A stretch of 64,000 nucleotides of DNA from Triticum aestivum (taxonomy: Eukaryota; Streptophyta; Magnoliopsida; Poales; Poaceae), in contig NC_057814.1 of assembly GCF_018294505.1 (NCBI RefSeq), positions 41,997,725-42,061,724 of the forward strand, read 5' to 3'. The notes below the pieces were generated by a model, which was not told the DNA's origin, ran no database searches, and saw only the letters and a list, made by a program, of their open reading frames with translations. This document shows positions 1 through 9,407 of this stretch, piece by piece. Every line of letters begins with the position of its first letter. Positions within the stretch are counted from its first letter, which is position 1. The translations under genes and the position numbers were made by a program.

Positions 1-2
1 TT

Positions 3-188
3 CATGACCGCAGTAAACACATTGACCTCAGATATCATTTCGTGCGGGAGTGTGTGGAGGCTGGGAAAGTGGACATCAGTCATGTCAGAACAGAGGATCA
101 ATTGGCAGACATCCTGACCAAGTCGCTCGGGAGGGCAAAGTTTCAGGAGCTGAGGAGTGCCATTGGTGTGAAGGAAGTGACCCGATGA
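3..188 (+). CDS. Ty1/copia polyprotein, RNase H C-terminal end (partial, runs off left edge)
   Basis: The frame starting at base 3 is open to TGA at 186-188 and gives 61 residues. It reads like the last part of a Ty1/copia polyprotein: SKHIDLRYHFVREC, then HVRTEDQLADILTKSLGR, then an F-x-E-L-R-x-x-I-G ending. In copia elements this segment closes the RNase H domain that removes RNA from the RNA:DNA hybrid during reverse transcription in virus-like particles. The stop is followed within about 10 bases by a polypurine tract and a TGTTAG LTR start, the canonical copia 3' order, which fixes orientation and family. Gag, protease, integrase and reverse transcriptase lie outside the window. No break is seen in the visible part. 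Confidence 0.9.
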   Translation, partial: HDRSKHIDLRYHFVRECVEAGKVDISHVRTEDQLADILTKSLGRAKFQELRSAIGVKEVTR

Positions 189-197
189 CAACAAGAT

Positions 198-209
198 TAA
201 GGGAGAGAA
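198..209 (+). other. Polypurine tract of the left-edge copia element
   Basis: TAAGGGAGAGAA lies directly against the TGTTAG LTR start. This is the usual primer site for plus-strand DNA synthesis and confirms the plus orientation of the element. Confidence 0.8.
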
Positions 210-625
210 TGTTAGCAATTAATCCGGTTGTCGTTTTAGTTTGTTTTATTTTCTGAAACATAGTTCAGACACGTTGGTTGTGTCGTAGCAGTAGTAATAA
301 GCCTGATACGTGATGTGTTCACGTAGAGGCCTGATCCGTTTGTTTCGTTCCTTTCTGTTGTAATCTGGACACGATCAACTCCGCGGGATGGTGCGGATTT
401 AGTGGATCGTGGATAGCGTAGGATTCGGTCATGCTCGCTACGTCGAGGTGAACCTGAAATAAGAGGAAAGTGCAGAAAAGACGCAAGCTTTGAGGCGTCG
501 CAAAATACTCCTGTCCCCTGTGTATTCTCGTGTTCGTCAGGGAGAGTTTCAGATACGAGCGACAAATCAGAGTTTCCACTTGCAATCCATTGTGATCGCG
601 TGCGTTCCGGGGCTGGGATCTGACA
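210..625 (+). repeat. 3' LTR of copia element (right boundary approximate)
   Basis: The LTR begins TGTTAGCAATTAATCC right after the polypurine tract. The end is not certain because the 5' LTR and target duplication lie outside the window; the most LTR-like terminus is GGATCTGACA near 625. Comparison with the upstream LTR copy would fix it. Confidence 0.6.
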
Positions 626-1880
626 AACAGTAGAAGGAAAAACACATGCAACGAATTGCAGCAAGTAGATCAAACAAAACGGCGGCAAGTACGAGCCTGA
701 AGAAGGAAAGAGTACGCAATGAACTGAAATAAACATTTGTCGAGACACACAAGGACACAGAAAGCCCATATATACCGAAATAGCAAAAAAAAGGCAGTAC
801 ATCAGCGCAACATGGAAAATGACAATGACAATGGAAGAAACATATGAGCACAACATTGCGCAGAAGAGCAAACATAAATAGTCTTTAGCACACATACAGG
901 AAAAAACCAATCAAGTCCCAAATGGTTCTACATATCTATACAAGCGGTAACTAAGCTCGCGTCACTCTCTTTCGGGGTGGCTCGGGGGCGACACACGAAA
1001 CTAAAGTTCTTCATGCTTTGGTGAGCTTCTTTCATTTAAATGTTTTGCCAAGGTTCACGCGCTTACCATTGTTTCTTTCATTTAAATGTTTTGCCTAGGT
1101 TCACATGCATGTCTCTCCTCTTAATAATCTTGCCACATCAATTTTTCACATACATGACATGCTTAGCGTCTGTACAAGGTGGAGCATCGGGAGGGGCTAA
1201 TTATAATAGAGAAGGGAGGGGAGTAGTTCATTTATATGCCCTGAAGTATCGGTGCAATGCTGCAATGTTCTATGACAAATCTAAATTTCAGACGCATCTT
1301 GAAGGAATGTAGCGAATACTATAATTTTAAGAAGGGCTCGGTGATCTGACAACGTCTTCCGCGAGTTTGTCTTTACCCAGCACAACATTAGCTAAATTAC
1401 CTACAAAATAACTTGCGCAGGGTAAGTTCCCTCACTACACCAAAGAAAGATCACAACATAGAGCTACATGATTTACTAACTAGGGACATGAGATCTTTTT
1501 TTTGGGTATAAACAAGAAGATGATCATACCTTTTGAATCAGGAACAACGACATACATGAAATTAGAACCATAGATGATCATAACCCTAGATGATCATACC
1601 CTTTCTCGAGCACCCGTGGGGGCAGGACGAGCTCTAGTGTCCCTGCATGGAGCAGCTGCTCAAAGCGATGACGTCTTGTGCCTCACCGCCGTGCTCCGGG
1701 ACAGTGACTCTCCACGGGTAAGATCTCCTACAGGGAGCCCTCGTCCCCTATATATCCACTCCGCCTCCGCTGCCATACACCGCCTCATCCTGGCTCGCAA
1801 CCGCCGATGGCTGCCGCAACATTCCGTATGTCGCACTTGGCTATTTTGATTCTTTATCACCCGAAAAACAAAACAGAATA
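626..1880. other. No gene recognised; short duplications and a promoter-like patch
   Basis: No convincing coding sequence. A motif of about 32 bases containing TTCTTTCATTTAAATG is repeated at about 1027 and 1073, and TAGATGATCATA occurs twice near 1570-1600. At 1750-1810 a CCTATATATCC box sits about 55 bases before an ATG in a G/C-rich context (MAAATFRMSH), followed by only a short open stretch before Harbinger-derived DNA. It could be the beheaded start of a gene, but support is weak. Confidence 0.5.
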
Positions 1881-2798
1881 TCACTCAAGAAAAAATTACA
1901 TAGTTTACATCCAGATAAATAAAAATCACGTAGTTTACAACCAAATGAAATTAAAATTGAAACAAATGAACAGGAAGAAAATGAGAAGATAGAACTGTTG
2001 GTTCCTGCAAGTCCACATATGCTCAACCAAATCATTTTGAAGTTGAATGTGAGTTGTCCAATAACGCATTTCATGATGAAACTGGATAAACTGTGCAAAC
2101 GTTGCCGCTTCACCCTCAGGCTTGACCAAATCACCGTGGTTATCCCACCATTGGTCATAGATGTTGTCACCACGCTATCATCTACAATCATGTTGTGCAT
2201 GATCACACAATCAGTCATCACCTCACACATATTGTGAACGCTACCAGTTCTAGCAGGGTGCCGAACAACAAACCATCGAGATTGGATCACAACAAACGCA
2301 CGCTCCCTATCCTTTCTAGCACTCTCTTGTTCTTTGACAAACCTAGCCCTCGTCTCTCCTTGGGACTCGGAGATTCTCTTCACAAATGTAGACCACTGAG
2401 GATGGAAACCATCGGCTAAGTATTATCCCTTATTGTATTGTTAGCCATTGATCTCATAGTTGACCTCTGGGCGATTGCCATCCGAAATCCTTCCAAACAC
2501 CGGAGGGTGGTAAAGCACGTTGATGTCATTGTGAAAACATGCCATGCCGAAAAAAGTGCCAAATCCAGAGATCTTCTGATGCCACAACTTCAAATATGAC
2601 CGTGCATGCATCAACATGTCCCTTATATTTTCTTCCATGCAAATGGATAGTTCTTCCACTCCCAGTGCATACTATCTATGTTTCCAAGCATCCCCAGAAA
2701 GCCTCTCAGCATTGATCGATAACAACCGGGTTGTATCTCAGCATTTTATTCTCTCAAGTACTCTAGGCCAAAAACCTTAACCACAACTTTGTAGAACA

Positions 2799-3042
2799 CT
2801 AGTAAATGCGCAGGTGCAACGCACGTTAATAATTAGACAATATAATAATTGCACGCGAATATTAGGTATGATATTATTTGTGTGTTAATTCTGTGAGTAG
2901 TGCAATATTTGGTATGATATTAATTGCACGTTAAACATGCTCAACGCTCGACATTGGAGCAGTCTAGGTCGTTGCAATGACTTAGTTTGGTGGCCGAGAT
3001 CAATTGGATCTGCCCCTTTGGTTCTTTTTATATTGGTATAGA
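2799..3042 (-). mobile_element. Short Helitron (244 bp) inside the Harbinger gene
   Basis: On the minus strand the element starts TCTATACCAATATAAAAAG after a host A at 3043 and ends CTAG before a host T at 2798. A GTGC/GCAC stem lies about 10 bases before the end. These are Helitron rules: TC start, 3' hairpin, CTRR end, insertion between A and T, no target duplication. Removing exactly these bases joins the flanking transposase frame (LESLY next to FYKVV), which supports both boundaries. It has no coding capacity and is non-autonomous. Confidence 0.85.
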
Positions 3043-3529
3043 TATACAATGACTCGAGGCCTGTGGACACACTCATGCATATGTACTCATCAATTGATCA
3101 ACAAGAACTCGATATGCAAGCATTCGAACAGTTGGACTGCGTTTCTGGTAAGGGGAGAAGCCAACTTTACCAATAGCATCATAAATGAAAAAAAATTGCT
3201 GAGAATTTAGAGCTTTATTCGAAGAAGGCATTCGTTGAGCAGTCAGCCAGTAGGCTGCTAATCAGGAAGCTTAGTGTTTAAGTAAGCCAGCTTTCGGTGC
3301 CAGACACCATGCACGCACGTTTTGCACAAAGGTGAGCTGGGCCATTCGCTGATGTACATACATATTGAATTACAAAAGAACTAAAACTAGTAGATAGCTC
3401 ATCAATTTCTAGAGGAATTAGAGAATACCCTGCGCATTGTTGCGGGAATCAATTGCAGTATATTTCAGGGATTTGATTGTATGAAGCTTCATTGTTGAAT
3501 TAATAATATATGAACTAAAGCTAAAGATA

Positions 3530-3534
<5 letters not shown>

Positions 3535-3562
<28 letters not shown>
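3535..3562. repeat. (TA)n microsatellite
   Basis: A run of about fourteen TA dinucleotides lies in the 3' part of the LINE-derived insert. Confidence 0.9.
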
Positions 3563-3831
3563 GATATTGTATTTGATTATTGTGTAGTCAGAAAATATTT
3601 TGTATATAAGTGGCATAACGTGATGGAAAACTTTTTTTCATGCTTGTTGAGTAGACTTTCGATGAGGTTCTATGTGTGGTGAGGTGAAAGGTGTGCATGA
3701 GATCAACTAATGGAATTTCTTTTCTCATGCATGTAGTGGTAGGCCTTGATGAGGTGGCATTTGTGCATGTTGAGATAAATAGGATAGTGGGGATTAACTT
3801 CTTGTGTATATAGGATTGGTGCCACAACTGA

Positions 3832-4708
3832 ACGACTATTGCAGCGAGTGTTCCAGAGGTTGACTATCGCCAGACTGTCAGTCTCCGTCACCACATGAGA
3901 AAACCCACGTAGATTGGCGAATATAACTCCATCTCTCAGTGAATGGGCTTCCGCAATCATGGGATCGGTGACGCCCAGGTGCGGTTTACACCAGGCACCC
4001 AATAGAGCAGTAGAGGATCGTTCTACACCTCCAGCTCCACTTTTTCCTTCATCATACACTACTGTTGCGTCCGTGTTTATTTTGATATGTTCTTGTTCCC
4101 GGGGACGCCAACCATGGCCTGGAAGGACATGCGCCTGCTGGTTTGGAATATCCAGCAGTGCCGATGCTTCTCGGATCATCCTCACCGAGTTGGCCAGGTT
4201 CAACTTTTCTCCGTCTTGCGTCCGACGGTTCCTGGATGTCCAGATGGACCACATCACAGTGAGGATGGTCGATCTCTCTTTTGCTGAAAACAGGGGTTCA
4301 CATAAAATATCTCTAGCCCACGTGGAGGAGTGCAGCCATGGTAGTTCGATATCCGTGAGTAATCGAGCTTCCTCCCAAAATTTCCCAGCATGAGAGCAGT
4401 GTATGAGTGCATACTTCCAAGTCCTCTTTTGCCTGACAGATTTTGCACATACTGATTTCTCGTAGGTATCGATGCTTTAAAGTGCGTTCTTCTGGTAGTA
4501 TACCTCTGAGTACTCTTCACCAGAAAACACGGACCTTTGGGACAACTTTGAGAGACCATAGAGCCTTCCACAACTGCTTATTTTGCATTGAAGATTCTGT
4601 AACGTGCCCTTCTTCTCGAGCTTGATACTCTTTCTGAATCACTAGAGCTCGATACGCTGATTTAACAGTACACATGCATGTTTTCTCGTGTGCCCATGCC
4701 ATTGAATC
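3832..4708 (-). pseudogene. LINE ORF2 C-terminal remnant: zinc-binding (zf-RVT) plus RNase H-like domain
   Basis: The minus strand starts with VKSAYRAL and LWKALWSLKVVPKVRVFW (about 4517-4700), the usual zf-RVT segment of plant non-LTR retroelements. A different frame follows (about 4250-4500). An RNase H-like stretch then runs from about 4110 to 3840: IKINTDATV, GAGGV, AEAHSLRDGV, VVTETDSLAIV, where the D, E and D positions of RNase H are visible. In the family these domains act in target-primed reverse transcription of LINE RNA. Reverse transcriptase and endonuclease are absent. Frameshifts between zf-RVT and RNase H make it a pseudogene. Confidence 0.75.
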
Positions 4709-5744
4709 CTCGCCACTCCCTCCCGAATACGGTTGAACAATGGTCTCCCCATTTGGAAGTGCCGCTGGAAAAGCTTGGCGTCAAATAGTGGTTTTGTGAG
4801 ATGGAAATAATCATTAAAGAGTACGACAAGGTCATTTTGTTTGTTACGCTTTAACCTAGGTGCATGGCCCTCTATCGATTCCGTGAACAATGGTCAATGC
4901 CATGAAATTTAATCATTGACGAGAAGTGTAGCAACCACAACATCGCTCTCTCTGTCGGACGATTCTTTGGATGCTGATGAACATATGATGTTATTATATA
5001 TAAGAAAACTCATATGAGGTACCCGCCATGATCCTTCGGAGTGATGAATCCGAATTTCACTAGGCGTGTGGACGAGACTCATCCGGGTAAATGGGGGAAC
5101 ATCTCGTGGGCGGCGATGGTCGTGGGCATCGATGAATCTCAGCCGGTCTAGGAGGTCATATGCCAAGGGCAGCGACCAACGACACGTCCTCTAGCAGTGG
5201 TGGTGGTGTGCCGAGGACGACGACGAGCCTGGTAGGGCTCCGTAGTGCAAGCTATACCATCGACGACAAAGGAATGGAAACAATGCCGGCTGGTGGGGCC
5301 GACGATGGATGTGTCCGCGACGATGGCGATGGCGGCTGGTTGCGGAATGCCGGGGGTGGCGAAGTGGCCGGAAGTAGGTGGCAGCGGCGAGGGCAAAGTG
5401 GCTGGGGAGGACTAACTTGGTTGGGGAGGTGGGGTTTGGCATGTGTGCCACCGACCGACGGGCCAGAGGAGGACATGGGAGGACGTCACGTGCACCCTTT
5501 GCATGTCCACGGGAACACGCAAATCCGCTCGTTTGCTTCTCCACGTTCGGCCGTAGTTTTCGTCCGTGAGGATGGAAAGTGACGCTAGCGGACGAAATAC
5601 GTCGGCTCATTGGAGTTGCCTTCTTAGTACTCCGTGGAACTATATTAGGGGGTACCAAATCATATAAGCCGTCGGATTAACAAAAAATAAACCGCTCGAA
5701 TTAGTTTCTGGGTAACTTAAAATATACTAGCTCCTCTTCATTAT

Positions 5745-6420
5745 TGGGAAATAGGGGTGGGATATCTGTAGTACCAAAAATCTTCCCTTTGTAGAGTCAG
5801 TCTAGTGTCTACACTGCATTATATGCACATATAATTAAAGAGGACTAACTAACAGATAAAATTGAACGAGTTGGCTGATCAAATTCGACATAACATGTAC
5901 ATCGAAGCCCAAATAAAAGATGGTACGTGCCCTTGTTGTATAGCATTCGAGACTCCCAATACTATTAATACCTTCTGTGCTGATATATCTCGTGAAATTT
6001 ATGTAATATAAATGTTTCAAGTAGCCGCGATATGTGTGGCCACCAGATCATCTATATAAATGCGACCTCCGATGGAATGTGTCTCTCTATGCTTGATGAG
6101 TAGCACACGGCCCATTGAGTTTTTACAACACTTACGCCAACTGTTAGCAAAATCATTGCAAGAAAAAAAGGCATTTGCTTGAGAATATGAGACATCGGGA
6201 ATTGAGTGATTAGCATAAAGTGATGATCTTGTACTGCTGATTGGGCATACAGGCGGACGTGTCCAAATCGTATGTGTCTACTCGCGCGAGCAAGATGAAG
6301 TTCTACGACAACCTCGACGTGAATCAGTTCCTGCCCATCCGCGCGAGAAAAACGCAGTTCTTCATCAACCCCTGTCAGAACCACCTGCTGCTGTTTGTTT
6401 TGCCTCGGTGCCTAACTATT
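5745..6420 (+). repeat. Low-copy duplicated segment, copy A (promoter-like, unoccupied Harbinger site)
   Basis: This segment is similar along its length to 21864-24560 (copy B, minus its Harbinger insert), and its left part to 63761-64000 (copy C). Shared features include the GGGAAATAGGG start, ATTATATGCACATAT, the TATA region at 6050-6060 (CATCTATATAAATGCGACC), the phrase GAGAATATGAGACATCGGGA, and a downstream stretch with GGCGGACGTGTC. Reading from the TATA box, no open frame longer than about 60 codons matches anything I recognise. It may be the 5' part of a decayed tandem gene family. The TTA at 6144-6146 is the unoccupied target of Harbinger copy 2. Confidence 0.75.
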
Positions 6421-7423
6421 CTCTAATAACCAAGGGTGAAGAATTTGCACCAGTGCTTGGTAGAGAGCCCGAGTGACTGAGTAAAGATGTTGTGCACTTG
6501 TGCTAGTTGGCAAGGCTTGTTGCCTATTCCCTTGCCAGGTAAAATCCCTCGATGCATATATTGATGGGAACGTGTGACTGAGACGTGAGGGCAGCCACCC
6601 TGATCAGGCCGGTGCCCGCCTTGTTGGCCATGTCCTCCGCCTCTCATAACACGGAAGAGTGACAATGCTACTCTGTACAGAAAAAAAATCGTATGTCCAA
6701 GTGAGACCTCGGTCAGAGGGCGGCACGAGTTAATACAGAGTATTTGTCTTGTTGCACCATACAATAGGTTTTGAAGTCCTAAATCTGGTCAATGTTGTTC
6801 ATCAGTAATGCTCAGGCCTCCCGCTGGGTCCTCGCCTACTATGTTGCCGTCAGCCCATCTCCTTCTCTCACATTTACTACCACATTAGTTCGTCAGCCTT
6901 CATCTTGTTAGGTCATGGATTCTTGACTTCTTTTCATTGACTTATTCACCCAAAGCTCAGAATATATACTCTTCGGGCTACCTACTTGTCCTTCAGTCAA
7001 TTGGATCAATCACTACGCGGTTAGCCTAGATTTGAAGCAATTTATTTGATTAGCTTTTTTGGTTGAATCAATCCTCCATGAACGATATTACTTAAGAATG
7101 GTGCTATCAAGACGCACCTATCAAAATCAAACAGTGTGTGATGTAACAGCACACATAGTTGTAGAAGAAAAGCATGGCTAACATCGAAATATTACACACA
7201 GTTAAAAGACACAATCATGTGCAATATTGTCCAAACAGTTTTTTTTTTTGCAAAAGAGGCGTGTTTATGTGATGCGGACTATCATTGCACACGGTTTTAC
7301 AAACACAAACATGTTTAATGCTTTGCACATGATTATTGAAAAAGTAGTGTGTGCGATGTAGCCTATCATTGCACACAGTTTTTGAAAACATCAACGTCTG
7401 TTTATAACATATCTTTGCACATA
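6421..7423. other. No gene recognised; short internal repeats at 7080-7423
   Basis: No coding signal. From about 7080 a motif of the form TATCATTGCACAC(G/A)GTTTT recurs at about 7280 and 7360, with weaker copies, suggesting the edge of an unclassified DNA transposon. Confidence 0.4.
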
Positions 7424-7989
7424 TCCTATATACTTAAGAAGTTCATCCCCACTACTTAATTTATCTCAACATGCAGCCCGTCCACATCATCACACACGCC
7501 ACATCAGTGATCCAATTGCAATTAAACATTCCTTTTTCACCGGTAACAGCCATGCATGTGCCCGCTCAGCAAAAAAATGACAATTTTGTAATTAACAAAT
7601 CTGCCACCTCATTCAAATAGAAAACCAATAAAATGTGGGAGATACATGGTCGTCCCAGAAACTGAATCGACCCGGCGTTTCATCCTCTTCATAACAAACG
7701 AGACCATAACTAGAAGAGGAGCGTAGACCCAGACGATGCATCCACGGTCTTCCCACCTATTCTCTTAATTAATCGATCGAGTTGCAGCCATGGAAATGGA
7801 GCACCGACGTGAGCAAACTCGACGCCAAGATGGGGCTGGATGCTGCGCCTCCACGCCGCACCTGGACAGCACCGCCGCACGCCTACGACGCGTTGTTCGC
7901 ATCTACTTCACTTGGCCGGCCATGTCCAACCGTCGACTTCACCTGGCCGCGCTGCCCTGCACACCCCTTCGGCGCCGTCGCCGAACCAG
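7424..7989. other. Left part of Helitron with G/C-rich captured sequence
   Basis: A/T-rich to about 7740, then G/C-rich from the ATG at 7790. Short open frames do not match a family I know. The phrase CTGGCCGCGCTGCCCT recurs in the right part of the Helitron near 18963, so the captured piece may be internally duplicated. Confidence 0.4.
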
Positions 7990-8260
7990 CACTGGTAGAA
8001 AAAAGCCTTTTAGTCTCGGTTCGCAACAGCCTTTAGTCCCGGCTGTGCAACTGAGACTAAATATGCGTGACTAAAGACGCCCCCTTTAGTTGCGCCTCTT
8101 ACGGACCGCGACTAAAGGCTTTAGTCCCGGTTCTTGTGGCTGACCGGGACTAAAGGCCCGTCCACGTGGGCGCCAGTGGTCCGTCGGGGCGGAGGACCTT
8201 TAGTCCCGGTTCTCGTGGCCAACCGGAACTAAAGGCCTCCTCCGCAGGTTTAGGGTTTTA
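7990..8260. repeat. CACTA1 left terminal and subterminal inverted motifs
   Basis: Several copies of (C)CTTTAGTCCCGGTT and its complement are arranged as short hairpins (for example 8118-8154 and 8199-8236). In the superfamily such motifs bind the element's own transposase proteins. Confidence 0.85.
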
Positions 8261-8515
8261 GCCCCCCTAAACCTGGTTTCTTTTTAATTTGTAGTGTTTT
8301 ATTTCTTTTATATTTTATTTTGTGTTTTATTTTAATTTTGATGAAGTTTCAGTACACATATTCTACGCTACTATATACATGCATATGAAATTTCAAACAA
8401 GAAGAATTCAAGAGGAATATATAATATATATTCAATCTCGGGTGACCATATACAACTTCGAACAAGTTTCCATACACAATTAGGATGGATGACCATATAC
8501 AACTTCGAACAAGTT
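8261..8515. other. 3' flank of the CACTA1 Ulp1-like gene
   Basis: A/T-rich with no coding sequence. The phrase GGATGACCATATACAACTTCGAAC-type repeat occurs twice (about 8440 and 8487). It probably holds the 3' UTR and polyadenylation region of the leftward transcript. Confidence 0.5.
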
Positions 8516-9374
8516 TCAATCTCGGGTATGCATATAAATTTCTTCGTCCTCGGTATAGTGTTCTCCTTTAGGATTGATGACTTCCCTCATGAAAAATCCT
8601 GCTAATTCTTCTTGAATTGGTCGGAAGCGAGCTTCTGGACTAAGCCTCCTCCGCAAGTTATCCGTCGCGTTCCGCACGCTATCCGATGCCTTCCGCTCAG
8701 AGGTGTGTCTCCGGATGTTCTCACAAACATAGTATCCACATAGATTGGTCCCCGGTGGCTGCTTATCCACATTAACTAACCTTCTGAAATCTAGCTCATG
8801 TTTGAATTCACCGACAATTTCTTCTGAGAACCGTCTCCAAACCCTACAGGGCAAAGAAAATTAAATGAACAAGGGAGTTATTAGTTACTTGATATTAGGA
8901 AATGAACGAAAGAGACCGATCGATATAGAGCTCAAATGATTGAAAATAATTACTTTTGCAGCATTTTTCTCATGTCGGCCCAACGCTTTGGATCCGAATC
9001 CATAGAGTCCATGATTAGAACTCTGGAGGTGTGAAGTTCAATATTTAGCAGAATCCAGTGGAACCTGCGGACACGTTACATGCACAGTCATGCATAACTC
9101 ATCGATTAGACATACCATGCATGGAGTAAACAAAAGAGAATGGGCACAAGAGAGAAACACTCACCCAAAATGGTAAGGAAATAGAATATGACTTTTGAGT
9201 TGATGCTTTCTAAGAAACTTGTACAAGTCTTTCTCCACGTCTTCGGGGTGATGTTGTAACACATGTCCATTAACGATATGTGGGTCAATGAACCCAACAT
9301 CATGGATGTTTCTTATTTTGCATTCCCAAATCTTCAATCTGCATAATAGCGTACGCAACAATATAGTTAGGACA

Positions 9375-9407
<33 letters not shown>

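Larger units (their letters stand above)
3196..4711 (-). mobile_element. LINE (L1-type) 3' fragment inserted in Harbinger copy 1
   Basis: About 1.5 kb of non-Harbinger DNA separates two halves of the transposase. It contains remnants of a plant L1 ORF2 C-terminus on the minus strand. The element is 5'-truncated at about 4711. A poly(A) tail is not clear at the other edge, so retroposition is the likely but unproved origin. Confidence 0.6.
1990..5000 (-). pseudogene. HARBI1-like Harbinger transposase (copy 1), fragmented
   Basis: Read on the minus strand, the N-terminal part lies at about 4712-5000 (DYFHLTKPLFDAKLFQRHF, FNRIREGV). The middle lies at 3043-3195 (VGFSPYQK-like, RMLAY) and 2441-2798 (YLRE, GMLGNIDSMHW, FFGMACFHNDINVL). 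The C-terminal part lies at about 1990-2383 (KEQESARKDRERAF, IMHNMIVDD). The family is a nuclear DDE transposase that cuts at 3-bp TTA/TAA targets. All three acidic catalytic positions can be placed: D in GNIDSMHW, D in HNDINV, E in KDRERAF. There are several frameshifts and at least one stop (after YLRE), so the gene is dead. Identification rests on co-linear matches to copy 2 at 22463-23770. Confidence 0.8.
1881..5617 (-). mobile_element. PIF/Harbinger DNA transposon 1, decayed and twice interrupted
   Basis: Fragments of a HARBI1-type transposase read leftwards in order from about 5.0 kb to about 2.0 kb. The right end at about 5598-5617 (CATTGGAGTTGCC then TTA) resembles the terminal repeat of the second Harbinger copy at 22148-24281. 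No matching left terminal repeat is seen, so the left end near 1881 is approximate and the element is probably truncated. It is broken by a Helitron at 2799-3042 and by LINE-derived DNA at about 3196-4711. Confidence 0.75.

Noticed and set aside
6241..6426. Small protein gene downstream of the copy A TATA box
   Set aside because: The frame is not preserved in copy B and has no recognisable motif or signal peptide.
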